DNA of 64,000 nt from Symsagittifera roscoffensis (GCF_963678635.1 NC_087065.1:24199254-24263253); one strand, 5' to 3'; counted from the first letter of the stretch, positions 32,869-44,727 are shown. Numbers and translations are program-made. The notes: a model not told the origin generated them from the sequence alone.

Positions 32869-35206
32869 TTGTAACTTTTGATTCCTCTTATTCTTTTCAT
32901 GTTTTTTTTTACAATTTTCATTCATGAAAAATTTATGGCAGACATTTTCCACGCACAATAAAAAATTTTCAACTTTTGGTAAGCCAAAGATTTTTCGTTC
33001 CGCAATAATCCTGCGTTAATCTCCATATAACGAAGTTGATAGTCCGACATTTTGGCATAAGGATTTAATGAAAAACGCTATTATTACAATTTCAAACTTT
33101 TAAAAATGTAAAACTAGTTTTTTTTTCAAAAATGGCACTCTCTTCTGCATCAAAAAAAAATTCAAAACTAAAACTGAAAATTTTTACAACTTATACTTGA
33201 AGAGTGATGTTATTTTTGACAGTCCTTAAATTTCATTTACATATTTTTTGAAGAACAAATCCATCCTGCATTTTCATTCGATAACAAATCCAAAATTGGG
33301 GCACTTTTTTTTCAGTTGCTGAAAAATTCTAGGCACAATAAAAAAATCAGAATTATGGTTTTGTGTGAAGTTTGAATTGCCTAATTTAAGGTTCCTTACA
33401 TGATTATTTCCAGACTAAACGAAATTTAAGGATTGTCGAAAAAACAGGCTGCGATTAACAAACACACAATTTTTCAAAAAAAGAGAAATTTTTCAGACGG
33501 ACACAAGTTATTAGAAACAAAATATTAGAATTTGTGTTCAGAAATGAATTTAAAAACTTACAGCGAATCTCAAACATTTTTTCAAAAAACTTGGATATTA
33601 ACAGAAAGTGCTCGTCACGCATTTTCATGATGCAAAAAAGCTAGTCATTCAGTTCAACAACAAAAAAACAACTGTTACTCGCGCAGCTTCCTAAAGCAAG
33701 AAAAATTCATATCGTAGAGAGGTCAGACAAATTTCTGGACGTAATAAATGCTAGTTACACAAGTGTTGTCTTGAATTGTCAACCCTAGCGTTGTTTTTAA
33801 CCCAGGACTTAATTCAAAATAGTTTGAGAACGAATTTGAAGGATTTCATAATTTTTCTTCGTATGGAAAAATGCTTATCTTACAGTTTTCACAGTATTTG
33901 ATATTGTATGATAAGTTTTTTTGTATGTAAGTCAACCGGGTAACCACCATAGAACCAAAATTCAATTTTATAGTATAATTTTTATTTTTTTGCTTTTAGC
34001 TTTTGAACCCAACATCTTGATTGACTTATTTCAAACTGAACTAAAAGACACACGGTGTAATCTTAAAAAGTTTCAGCCGCCGAATATTCAAAGATTATCA
34101 ACAATTTTGTTTTGTGTAAAATTTCTATGAACTTCGATACCTGCGCTGCTCGAAGCACTTTATGCAAAAACTAGGCCGCTGAAACAGACGGAAAGCAAAA
34201 TTTTCTCAGCACAAGTGGCCAAAAAAAACTCAATTAGGCTTCAATTTTTAACAGCATCGAGAATTTAAGCGATCCTCATTTTCACAATTTTGGCAAAACA
34301 ATACTTTGAATGACAAAAAATGTCAATCAAGATCAAACAAGGCCGTTTGTAAGAAGAACCAGGGTAACAAAACGAAAAATATTTCAGAGCATTTGGATGA
34401 CAAAAAAGGCAAGCAACATCAAACAAGGCCGTTTTTTGACTAAATCGTAAGTAGAAACGAAAACAAAAAGTTTTTGCAGAGGGTAGGACCAGATTATTAG
34501 TACGACAGATATTTCTAGTTCGACAACAATTTACCAGGTTTGTTATGTTTGAAGGAAACTACCAAAATTAAAATCGAAACCACACAAAACTGCTCAGAAC
34601 GCTTTACGCATACAACTATACTACAGCGACTTTTTTTTACTGCTTTTTAGTTCAAACTCATTGAGCAGTTACGTTTTTATTAAATGTTCAGCAATATTAA
34701 AGCCCCTGAGAGGAAAGAACCGGACCCGATTTTACTATGGGACTTACTAAAGGACTCGTTGAGGTCATGGGAACTCCGAGTGAGAAAAAGTACACGGATT
34801 AGAGTTTAGTGCCCTTAATCTCTGTCAGTGGTCAACGTTATCATGAAGTTTTGGCGATGAAATGCTCAACCTAGAGAAAGTGAGTGAGTATTAACGGCTT
34901 CAATTCATTTGCGTCGTAACTGACAGGAGTTCTTGGACGAGCATTTAACCTGTGCTCCCTTGAACAAAGTGTGGTTGCTTATACCTTAATCGTTAACTTA
35001 CTTGTACCAATGATGTCGTAGAACACATGTTTACAGCTGCGTACCAACATTTAACACACAGTTTCCAAAGTGATGAGATGCCCCTTGATGTTTTTATTTC
35101 CGCATAATCCCCCTATGGACAAGACAAAGGAAACTTGTTTGTTTCAGTTTTCTACAAAGAACAGAAAAGCTTTGTCTGCCTGCAATGTTTTATGATTTGT
35201 GCGACT
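32867..35206. repeat. Dispersed block S, copy 3 (holds the empty gypsy site)
   Basis: Aligns with 11945-14394. At 35202-35206 the sequence reads TTTGTGCGACTACACG, the uninterrupted form of the gypsy target. No believable gene. Confidence 0.8.
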
Positions 35207-37155
35207 ACACGACATATGGCGTACTGTGGTGGTGATACATCTTTTAAGCCCACGATGCAATCCTCGTGTCCATAGACGAATCAGTTCCGATGTACGCAGC
35301 ACGGGTAGTAACGCAGGTGAACAGGAAAGCCTTTCTTTTTTTCACTAACGAGGCAAGCAAATAAATAAAAAGGACCACATTATTCCACCCTACTTTTCCC
35401 AAATTAACATTGGCGGTTGAGAGAATCATTGGATAACATGGGATGTGAAGTGCCTGTTATAAGTGTTCTCCAAACCAACTAACAGCTTTAAATTTACATA
35501 TGATCGCTCGCGAACGATCCCGACAAAATAAAAGTTGATTATGACCAAAAAAAAGGTTTAAAGGTTATTTGCAAAATGCAGACGTCTCAGAATCAATTTC
35601 ACCATCAACTGACAAAAATCCTCGGCAACTGGTTGTTTAAAATTGAAAGTTAATTCGACTTAGCGTTAAAATCGTCACGTGGAACCAATGAGACCTCTAG
35701 GGCAAATAAAATGTCAGTGACCAACAATACGGCTAAACTTTTTATACGGGTTTAGCTTTTTAACCAAGTACTAATTCGATTGAAGCTGTAACTTGAGCGG
35801 TAGACCCGAGGAAGCATTTGTATTTTGGCAATAACCTTGGCTTGAAGTAACCATCTCATGCAAAGAAAAAACTGTTTTTCTTCTCAATGGGTTTTTAAAT
35901 TACTCGTTACAAAGTATCAAAAGATCCATTGTGTCATCCGCCGGTTTCTATATGCAAAGATCTATTGTCTCTTCCGCAGTTACAAATGATTTTGATAAGA
36001 ACATCCAGATTTAGTGTGAACAACCATACATTTTCTAGCAGGAAGCTTGAATCCTTGAACAAATTGTTATAGTTTTTTCCAATTTTTATCAACGTATTTG
36101 AGCCATTACAACACAGTGGCACTATCAGACCACAAGAAAAAAAACAGAATTAATTTATCGAGAGCGCTTCTATCTTCCTTCAAACAAGAAGACAACACTG
36201 TTGCCGGAAAGTTGAGCTTCAGTAGTGATTTGCGTCACCCGTGCAAAGCCATGATTTGCGCCACCCGTGCAAATAGAAGGGCAAGTTCAGTTTTTCTCAG
36301 ACTCAAAAACCCGGGCAACAAGAAAATCAGCCAAGCAAACTTATAAATGAAAGATATGGGGCGCATATTGCACAAGTGAGCTGCAGAAAAAGCAATGAGG
36401 AGTATCTATTTCGGTTAGATCAAAAAGACTTAAAATCCAATCGATGATATGATTCTGGAGTGTTTCTATCAGCGGTTGTCCCACTATTGCCAAGTTATGC
36501 TGATAAAACCCTAAGGAAGCAGGCTTTCCCTCATCGTACAGGAAGCCAGCAAATCTAAAAAATCAAAGACAAAGAAAAAAATGAAGACGCTTTGATGCGT
36601 TATAAACGTTTGGATCTCACAGTTAACTTCACGACTTACAACAAAAGCAACCTTTAAAAAGAAACGCGAGCACTTAAGTGATCTTCACAGCTCATATTTT
36701 GTTTCACTCAAACAGTTGCTTCAGTTTTTTTTAATTGCCGTTTTTTTTTTCAAGTAAGGTGAGACCAGAAACCCTCAAAATAAAAAGGTCTGCCGGGTCA
36801 TTTCTCACTCTCAAAGCGGGTTTCAATGTTTAATACACTACTATTTTAGTTCGGCTTGCTTGGATTGAGGACAGGATGGTTTGTAAAAAAAACTCGATCT
36901 TTAAATTACGCCCAGAACAAAGTTGCTTCGGTACCTTTTGTGCCAAACTCTTGATACAATGTTGCGAGTTGCTACAAAAACGTCTTTCAGGAGAAAAGAT
37001 GTATCAAATTTAAATTAACGCCGAATTTATTAATAAACCAATGCATCAAGATTTATTAATCTATACGACCACTACAAGGCAAATTTTTTTTTTCGAAAGA
37101 GATTTGGTTGACCTAAAAACTAGAATGCTTCGATTGTTTAGATTCTTAAAGATAT
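35207..37155. repeat. Duplicated block D, copy beta, left part
   Basis: Near-identical to 25779-27707. It ends in the ATAT target duplication (37152-37155) of copy I and resumes at 55293. Short ORFs (35934-36122 minus, 36098-36346 plus) have no recognised homology and overlap each other. Confidence 0.8.
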
Positions 37156-37270
37156 TGGAACCTGATCTAAACTATATTTTATGATTGGATAAATTAGATA
37201 TTTTACCACTGTAAAGTATTTAATATTAACCAATCATGATTCATCTAACTAACAACCCACTTATTTGTAA

Positions 37271-37298
37271 GTGCTGAAATTACTTGTAATTTCAGCAC
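37271..37298 (+). promoter_or_regulatory. LTR inverted repeat / hairpin
   Basis: GTGCTGAAATTAC-TT-GTAATTTCAGCAC, a perfect 13-bp stem. The III-beta LTR has GTGTTGAAACTAC-AA-GTAGTTTCAACAC with paired changes that keep the stem (56180-56207). Role unknown: a factor-binding dyad or a TAR-like RNA stem. Confidence 0.6.
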
Positions 37299-37452
37299 CA
37301 GAGAGATTTGAATTTAACTTAGAAATTAGTTGTCTCTCCAAGAGAACTTCAGCAGCCGCAATAAACCAGTATACTCTAGATCTATTGAGCCTAGCAGAGA
37401 CTAGTTAAACACCCAGAGACTAGAAAGTATAAGAGTAAGATTAGGATCGGTA

Positions 37453-37519
37453 TTAGACTAAGAAGTTGCACGAATCTATCCGGCCGAAAATAAGATAGCG
37501 TGACGAGCAGACGGTGTAC
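37453..37519 (+). promoter_or_regulatory. Conserved LTR core
   Basis: 67 bases (includes CCGGCCGAAAATAAGATAGC and GACGAGCAGACGGTGTAC) almost invariant in six LTRs that otherwise differ strongly. Possibly core promoter, R/U5 or packaging sequence. Confidence 0.5.
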
Positions 37520-37567
37520 CCTATCCAAAATTACTCTATGAGTTAACCACATCGGTCCTAACTCATC

Positions 37568-37582
37568 TGGTGCGACCATAAG
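37568..37582 (+). other. Primer binding site of copy I
   Basis: TGGTGCGACCATAAG two bases after the LTR, the same as in copies B1 and B2. tRNA not identified. Confidence 0.65.
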
Positions 37583-37652
37583 TCTCGAATAAGACCTTAA
37601 TAGCTTAGATTTAACCAAAAATAGATTAGAATTTAGACAAAACATTTTTAAA

Positions 37653-37886
37653 ATGTTATACGATAATAATTTAATCGAAATGTCTCTACGACTCAATAGA
37701 TCAGAGCCCATATTCCGAACGATAACAGAACTACCCGGAATTGTAAGAAGACCTCGAACAAGAGACGACATACGACAAAGTATAAACTTACCATATAGTT
37801 TTATGATTGTACGGCAAAAGCCAACACAAACTTTTATATTTAGAATCTTATTAGCAATGAATTTAGATTTTCATTTGCAAACATAA
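37653..37886 (+). CDS. Conserved small leader ORF, copy I
   Basis: 77 codons from ATG, lying between primer site and ORF1. It aligns with 7317-7517 and 1262-1462: DNNLIEMSLRLNRSEP is identical, RTRDDIR and VRQKPTQ are kept, and many DNA differences are silent third-base changes (for example CTA/CTC, GGA/GGT, GAC/GAT). The C-termini diverge after RQKPTQ, which would fit an exon end or loss of constraint there. Product: basic, no signal peptide, no domain. It could be a regulatory upstream ORF, a small accessory protein, or exon 1 of a spliced message. Confidence 0.55.
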   Translation: MLYDNNLIEMSLRLNRSEPIFRTITELPGIVRRPRTRDDIRQSINLPYSFMIVRQKPTQTFIFRILLAMNLDFHLQT

Positions 37887-38815
37887 AATTTTGAAGTCAA
37901 TTTTCATGATCATTTCAGGCGCTAAACAAAATTATTAATATACAATAACGATTGATAAAAAATATCTCAGATCGTTTTCTTAATTTCTGCAGTCTTATAT
38001 AAAACATGTTTGAAAAATATTTATTGAAAATCAAAATAAAAATTAGTAGCATGACAATAAATTGTTTGTAATCATAAAATCATCTGTTGTCCCAGCTTCA
38101 TCACCTAAACATAACAGCAATCATAAGCTCACTAATATCATTAAAATACTAAATCTTTTTCTTAAATAAATTTAAACCTTTTTAAACTTAAATTCACTTA
38201 ATTTTAAAATCAGATCATCAAGGCTTATCCTTGGATCTTAATTAATTTTCTATTTCACTAAATTTAAAACCTGATCATCAAGGCCTATCCTTGGATCAAA
38301 AAGAACAATTTTGTTCTCCCCCTACCCACTTAGCAAGTGTCTAACGACCTCAAACGTCGATTCACTATCCAACCCTTCCAAAAGACCCAAGATTAATAGA
38401 AACTTTTAAATAAAACTAACCATTCAAATTAAGATAAACAGTGAAGAACTTCGGTTATTCATCCTTCACTTGAACCCTCCTCTTACCAGACCCAGGATAA
38501 ATCTTAGACTTAGTAAGTTTAAAATAGTATCTAACGAACTACTTGCGTTCTAATTATACCTGAACCTTGTGGATCGATTTACTATTCTCCAACCCTTGAA
38601 CACAATCACTACCCCTAAGTAAGATTAAGTACGTTAACACCTTAGCTTATACTAGCCACGAGAAAGTAAAAAATTATTCCTCGGAATCGATATACTTTTC
38701 TCTCCAACCCTGAACAAAAAGACCCAGGTTAAGCTAATCAAAAAATCGTAAGGACTAACAGTTTAAGAAAATAGAAATCATCTAACAACTTTTTGCATCC
38801 CTCATCCTAAACCTT
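37887..38815 (+). other. Leader region of copy I
   Basis: Non-coding, AT-rich. It contains the paired stem-loops at 38213-38297 and an inverted pair AGTGAAG...CTTCACT near 38440-38470, both kept in copies B1 and B2. These are candidate packaging or dimerisation signals. Confidence 0.55.
38213..38297 (+). promoter_or_regulatory. Two repeated stem-loop motifs in leader
   Basis: GATCATCAAGGCTTATCCTT-GGATC (38213-38237) and a near copy (38273-38297), each able to pair CAAGG with CCTTG. Copies B1 (6829-6853, 6904-6927) and B2 (about 775-873) keep both. Confidence 0.5.
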
Positions 38816-39274
38816 ATGTCATTCAAAAATCTAGGAAATATACAAACAATCGTTTTACACAACTGTGAAATAGATAACCAAAAATACGATCTTGCAATCA
38901 CTCCTCACACACAAACAGTTGGATACATTAGAACAAAACGACAAACAATAAAAAAAATTATAAACAAACGAAGACAAATCACACGAAAAAGATTTTCAAA
39001 AAATAGAAACGCATTTTCTGAATCAGAAGCCAACAGTTTAGACGAACTATACAAATTAAAAGAATCAATTGATAAAAATTGTCCCATTCACGATCAATTA
39101 TATTTTTCCGATTCAGAAACAACTTCAAATTCATCAAAAAGAGGAAAAAGAAGAATAAAAAAGCAATAAAAACACAAACCAGTACACTTGAATAATTGGA
39201 ATCAACCAATTAGACACATCGATAGTTATATATTAACAGTCATTAAACGAAAAAATGAGCCACACTCAAAATGA
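38816..39274 (+). pseudogene. ORF1 of copy I, with one premature stop
   Basis: Homologue of the intact 5853-6308 ORF. Open from MSFKNLGN to a TAA at 39167-39169. The same frame then continues through NWNQPI and TVIKRKNEP to a TGA at 39272-39274, overlapping the Gag ATG (39255) by 20 nt, the same arrangement as in copy B1. It has a basic middle (RRQITRKR), an acidic/Ser patch (YFSDSETTS) and RGKRRIKK. Small basic protein of unknown function; most Ty3/gypsy elements have no gene upstream of gag. Confidence 0.65.
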
Positions 39275-41780
39275 CGATAGTCCAGATGACGATGAGGTTT
39301 ACCCCTTCCTCATAGATGCACCCGATAATAGAGGGCAACATGATTTTTGCAAGATTTTACTCGTAAATTTGTATGAACCGGGAATCAGCCCATGCAAAGC
39401 AGAATTCCCAGATGTAAAAAACAAAAGACAAATTATTGAACATTATCTGAAAGATATATGTAATTTAACACAACAATATGGAATCTACACAATAGAATTC
39501 AGCACACCAAATCCGAATCATCGTAAATAAGTAATTCAAACAGACGATCTTGAACTAGAATTTTCAAAAGTATTCTTAGAATATATTAAAAGCATACAAT
39601 ACCATAATTCACAAAGAGCAAACTCCATATTTACTAACGAAGTTTTCGCAATAATAAATAGCTATATTTCTATATTAGAAAAAACAGAATTTCAAAGTAT
39701 CTCACCAACTGAAACATCCAAACATACAAAAGTACGACATAAAATCACATTAATTTCAACTTTTATACATATAATCAAAGAAAATTTCATTAAAGACGAG
39801 GTTTCACGACACACAAAACATGACTTACAAAAAATTTTGGCATGGTTTATAATAGATTATTTCACACATAATATAGATTTAATCTCACAAGCAAGAAAAA
39901 ATTTCAGACCTCAAAATCCAAATGATGATACTGCCATCACAGAACAGTCAGACTACGTTTGGGACCCTGAATGGTCTCATCATGCATTTATAAATATCCC
40001 ACGATCAATCTCAAGTCAAGCAATAAGTACAATATCTTATCAAAGAGATTATGTGAAAGTAGTACCACTGACCATTGATGCAACACCATTAAACTACAAT
40101 AAATTTTTACCTGATACGCGAAATAACAGTTTAAATTCGACCGTCATACACAATGAAAACCTTAATGGAACTCGGAATCTTACACAACAAGATATCCAAA
40201 CACCATCACACTTCATAAACGAAGAAATCGTTCAAACAACAACAACTACACAACAAAGTATTTCACCGATACATCCAAATTTAACAACACAAAAAAATAC
40301 AAACATTTCACTGGCACAAGTAACCTTACAATCAACCGTTAAACCTTCGGTTGCTCCAAAATATACACATATGGATTACCAAACATATAGACCTATGACA
40401 GTACCGTCAAAAACACGAAGAACGTTCACAAGAAACACTTTTGCAGAACACAAATATAATTATGCACATTCGTCAAAAACAAACTATCCCCCACGAAAAA
40501 CTAATAATAATCATGTATGTTCTCACAACTATTGGGATAACCCAATGACAACAACCAACTCAGTAAATTTTCGAACTAATTCACATCCTCCACAGGATCG
40601 TAGTGAAAATTAACCATTCTTTCAACAAAATAAAAATAAGAAGCAAGCACCTCATCATACGGATTACTTATCATCTGATGATGATTATTTACAACCAGAT
40701 ATTTTTGCACCGTATACCCAAGAATATCGCAAACAAAGAGCGCAAAAACCTTTTACATATAATAGAATTTTTTCTCCAAATCCAACAGATACACGAAATC
40801 AACAACCAATACAAATGCCAAATCCAACTAATACACAATCTTTTCAACCAATTCAACCACAAAACTCACTGATTATGCACTCGTATCAACCAACTCAAAT
40901 GCAAAATGAAATACCACTCCCATATTACCTTCAACAACACGAAATAACAAAAAATCAACTTTCAAATTTTTCACAAATGCCAAATGCCGCAGAATCACTA
41001 CAGATGACAATGAATCCATACCTTATGGGTGGATCATCAATAACATCAAATAAACCACTAATGGTATTCACAGGAACAGACCCTGAATACTCTGTAGAAG
41101 ATTATTTAAATGCAGTAACAGCAAATTTAATTTTAAATATAGGACCTGAACCACTTAATACGCCACTACATCAAAATTGGATACATCGACGCACAGCGTT
41201 GATACAAACAACTTTAGATGGCGCAGCTCAAAAATGGTTTTCAGTATTACCTACAGAAATAAAATCAGACTGGAAAAGATTTACACAAGAATTTTCAAAA
41301 ATGTTTGACTCCGAAAGAAGTAAACAACACCAAAGAGTTTTATGTATTGAAATTCGCAGATTACCAAATGAAACCATCAAACAATTAGCAGTACGTATCG
41401 AAACACTAGTTCAAAAAGCATATTCACTTAATACACATGACCATGAAAACACAAAAATGACAGAAATTTTAATGATGACCTTAACACCTCAATTAAGGAA
41501 AATAGCAATAAAAAAGAGAGCATCTCATCCTTCTTCAATTCGAGAGCCAGATTTAGATTTTCAAAAACTAGTAGACAAACTAGAGCAAGCGGAAATCACA
41601 ATGAAACTTGAAGAAACAGAAAATCTAAAACTACAATATGTTAATCGAATTGAAACAAACACTACACATATCAATAACATACAGGAATCAGATACAGACC
41701 TAGTTGAAAAAATCACTGAAATACTAAATATTTATGAAAAACACCCAAATTTTAAAGGCAAACCATCTTAGAAAAAATGG

Positions 41781-41822
41781 TGTAATTATTGCCGACGATA
41801 CGGACATAGTATTTCCGAATGT
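41781..41822 (+). other. CCHC zinc knuckle coding segment, copy I Gag
   Basis: CNYCRRYGHSISEC, the nucleocapsid-type CX2CX4HX4C motif, just after the third in-frame stop. Confidence 0.85.
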
Positions 41823-41894
41823 AGACAAAAACAACAAGATAACCAAAACAAACCTCAAAAGTATAAAGAACCAAATAAATCATTCTATCAATAT

Positions 41895-42480
41895 ATGAAG
41901 AAAGATCAAAATCTACCAAACAAAAATGTATACAGTAACAACAGTTCAGGAAAACCACTTCCGAACAACACCAATTACACAAGGAATCAATCACCATATA
42001 ACTCAAGTTATAGAGGAAGATCACCAGAACGAAGAAATACACAGAATTCTTCACAAAATCATTATAATCGATCAAATAGTCAAAATAACTATACGAGATC
42101 AAATTCAAATGCAACACAATTTGTTTCTAGATCCAATTCCCAATCAAACCCAAGAAATAAACACTATTCCAATAATCAATCACGAATCTCATCATATAAC
42201 AGAAATAGAAACTATTCACATAATCGAAATAGAAGTTATTCGAACAATCGAAATCAGAATTACCCGAACAATCGATCAAGAAATAACTCATATAACAGAT
42301 CAAACTATCACAGACCAAATGACAATTATCAAAACAGATCACGGAATAATTCACAAAATCGAAATTCAAGTTATAATAATCAATATAGAAATTATTCCCA
42401 ATCACCACATAGGAATAATAACCATTATACTAATTCTAAACATCGATACAGAAGTAGTACACCAAAACATCAAAGACATA
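41895..42480 (+). other. Asn/Arg/Ser/Tyr-rich disordered Gag tail
   Basis: Repeats of RNRSYS, NNRSRN and YNRS type. An RNA-binding, condensate-like region is the likely role (inference). The +1 frame (41926-42516) is also open for 196 codons, rich in Ile/Thr/Glu/His. Confidence 0.6.
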
Positions 42481-42700
42481 TTAATCAAGTACAATCAAAT
42501 GAAGAAACAACATTAGACCCCCCAGGTATTGACGACACAGGAAATAACGAACTACAACTAAATCAAATAAACTGTGGATCATCAGACACAGAAAGTGATA
42601 CAGAAAACACTATCTCCATACATATGATAGCAGTCGAAAACGACTACGAACCTATTATATATGAACAACCTTTTACATTACATTATTATATGAAAACCAA

Positions 42701-43490
42701 TTGGAACTCCTTCACAATTATTATATTGAACCCATCAATACTACACAAACTGCACAAGAAGTAAACAAAATCAACACCGTAAATAAACCCAATGAAAATG
42801 ACAAAACAAAATGCTTAAATACAAATCATATTTACCAAAATGTACAAAAAGAACAACCCAAAGAAAAAATTTGGACAATACCATTTCTTTTAGAAAGTCC
42901 AAGAAACAAAGAATTTCAACCACCAGATCTTGAAATTGATTTTTTAATTGATTCAGGATCAGAATCAAACATAATTAACATTCCCACATGGAATGAAATC
43001 AAAACATTACACACAAAATTAACGCCTCTTGCAACCACTAGTAAACTAGCAACAGCACAAGGATCAACATTAGTAAATTATGGAAAAAGTCCAATTATTC
43101 CTCCTTCCCACAAGAACAATGGAGCAAAACAAAATTCTAAACAAACCATTTAAACAAATATTTCATATTACTGATATTAAACACAATATCATTGGCATAC
43201 CATTTATCTCGAAATATATACCAACAATTAACATCTTGAATAGTAAAATACTAATCAAAGATAAGTACACAAAAACAAAAAATACAGCTCTAACATTTTT
43301 TCAAAGATTAAATAAACAACCACCATTATTTTCAAAATTTTATCCAATTTATAACCAACAACGGAAACACCTGAAACCACTATCAGGAAATATATATAAT
43401 TTTTCAATAAAACAAGTTCACCAATATGATAAAAATCAAAGTAAACAACAACTCTTTATGTCAGACTTTGAGTTTAAAACCTATTCATAA
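42701..43490 (+). pseudogene. pro: Retropepsin-type protease of copy I, frameshifted
   Basis: Aspartic protease for polyprotein processing. The first part (to about 43085) has FLIDSGSESNIINIPTW with the DSG active site and is in the -1 frame relative to Gag, overlapping its end by 64 nt; it has no ATG at its start, fitting a Gag-Pro frameshift. A frame change near 43085 moves the rest into the next frame, where KHNIIGIPFISKYIPT is the usual retropepsin C-terminal motif (NIIG). A further frame change near 43440 leads into RT. Confidence 0.78.
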
Positions 43491-44727
43491 ATTTTTCAAA
43501 ATCACGATTTCATCTATAAAATATTTGAAAAATACGAATTCAGACATCATTTTGCTACATGTGTATAACAATACACCGTATCAAGTAACATTACCCTTAG
43601 GACTTTTAGGATATTGCGAAACAAACGCTACAATATCACCCGTACATGAACAAGCATATCGCGTAAATAATATACTACAATTATTAGATATTTGTCAATC
43701 CACAATTCTTAACGAAGAACTATCCATAAACAATATAATAAGTAATGAAAAAAGAAATACAGATTATTTCACAAAAACCCCATATTTCAAACCTACATTC
43801 AACATAACCAACTATACAGAAGATCAACAGAAGTTTTTAACAATGTTTAACTTCCAACATTCACAAATAACACAAGATGAATTTGACAAGTTAGCTAAAC
43901 AGCTAAAAAAATATTCAACAGTCTATGCAACATCAAAATTTTACGTTGGAAAAATCAGTTCATCACTACATCTCCCGTTAAAACCCGACGCAGTTTTCAA
44001 AAAACAAAGAGCAAGTAAAATACCAATTCATTTACACGACAAAGTAAATAGATTACTCGATATTTTAGAACAATACAAAATTATCTCACCGGTAAACAAA
44101 GAAGAACAACCAAAAGGTGACACATTTATTAACCCTGTTATCATCCTAGCAAAAGGAGAATCATTAAAAATAGTTTTAGACGCTAGATATCTCAATTCAC
44201 TAATAGACGAATCAAAATGCAATTGGCCTATTGAACCAATCCAAGTTATTTTAACAAAAATAAACGGAAAATACTTTACAACCGCAGATATGACTAGTGC
44301 CTACAATCAAATGCCACTAGATGAACAACCACGACGTTTAACACAATTTGTTATTGGAAATCAACAATATGAATTCAACCGCTTATTCTATGGAATATCC
44401 ATAGGACCAGCAGCATTTTCAGCTTTTATGAGCAAAATTTTTAGACCACTAATACTTAAGAAAAACGCAATCACCTATTTAGACGATGTTTTATGCAATC
44501 ACAGAAAAAAGAAGAAATGTTTACAGTTTTAGAACACTATCATAAAACACTTCGTAATGAAAATCTGAAGGCCGCCCCCGATAAATCACACTTCTTTTTA
44601 ACACGAGTTAAATTTTTAGGACATAAAATAGAAAAAAAACACAATCACTCTATTAAAATCACGCATTGATGCTATTCAAAAACTTCAACCACCAACAAAC
44701 AAAAAGAAAATCCAAGAATTCCTTGGA
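43426..44727 (+). pseudogene. Reverse transcriptase of copy I
   Basis: Copies element RNA to DNA. The 43426-44532 frame includes LHLPLKPDAVFKKQRASKIP (RT entry), LKIVLDARYLN, FTTADMTSAYNQMPL (first catalytic Asp), FNRLFYGISIGPAAFSAFM and the catalytic YLDDVL (YLDD in place of the usual YIDD/YVDD). Just after this, a frameshift at about 44493 moves the thumb (EHYHKTLRNENLKAAPDK, KFLGHKI) to another frame, and a second shift in an A-run near 44635 restores the first. Clearly Ty3/gypsy type. Confidence 0.88.

Larger units (their letters stand above)
37156..37565 (+). repeat. 5' LTR of copy I
   Basis: 410 bp, TGGAACC...AACTCA, with canonical TG/CA ends. Contains a perfect inverted repeat (37271-37298) and a core block (37453-37519) shared by every LTR of the family in the window. 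Confidence 0.95.
39255..42764 (+). pseudogene. gag: Giant Gag of copy I, three single-codon stops
   Basis: One frame of 1,170 codons interrupted only by TAA (39528), TAA (40611) and TAG (41769). Copy B1 has tyrosine codons at the first two positions, so those are nonsense mutations. Residues 1-200 are a unique N-terminal domain (TEFP/AEFPDVK, ICNLTQQ). About 200-600 is Thr/Gln/Asn-rich linker. About 608-795 is the capsid-like Retrotrans_gag region (PLMVFTGTDPEYSVEDYL, KSDWKRFTQEFSKMFD). A CCHC knuckle lies at 41781-41822, then an Asn/Arg/Ser/Tyr-rich tail. Typical Ty3/gypsy Gags are 300-600 residues, so the N-terminal extension is unusual. Protease follows in the -1 frame. Confidence 0.82.

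Noticed and set aside
39255-42764. Reassigned stop codons as an explanation for in-frame TAA/TAG in Gag
   Set aside because: The first two stops align with tyrosine codons in copy B1, so they are ordinary nonsense mutations. Only the ORF3a/3b stop is shared between copies.
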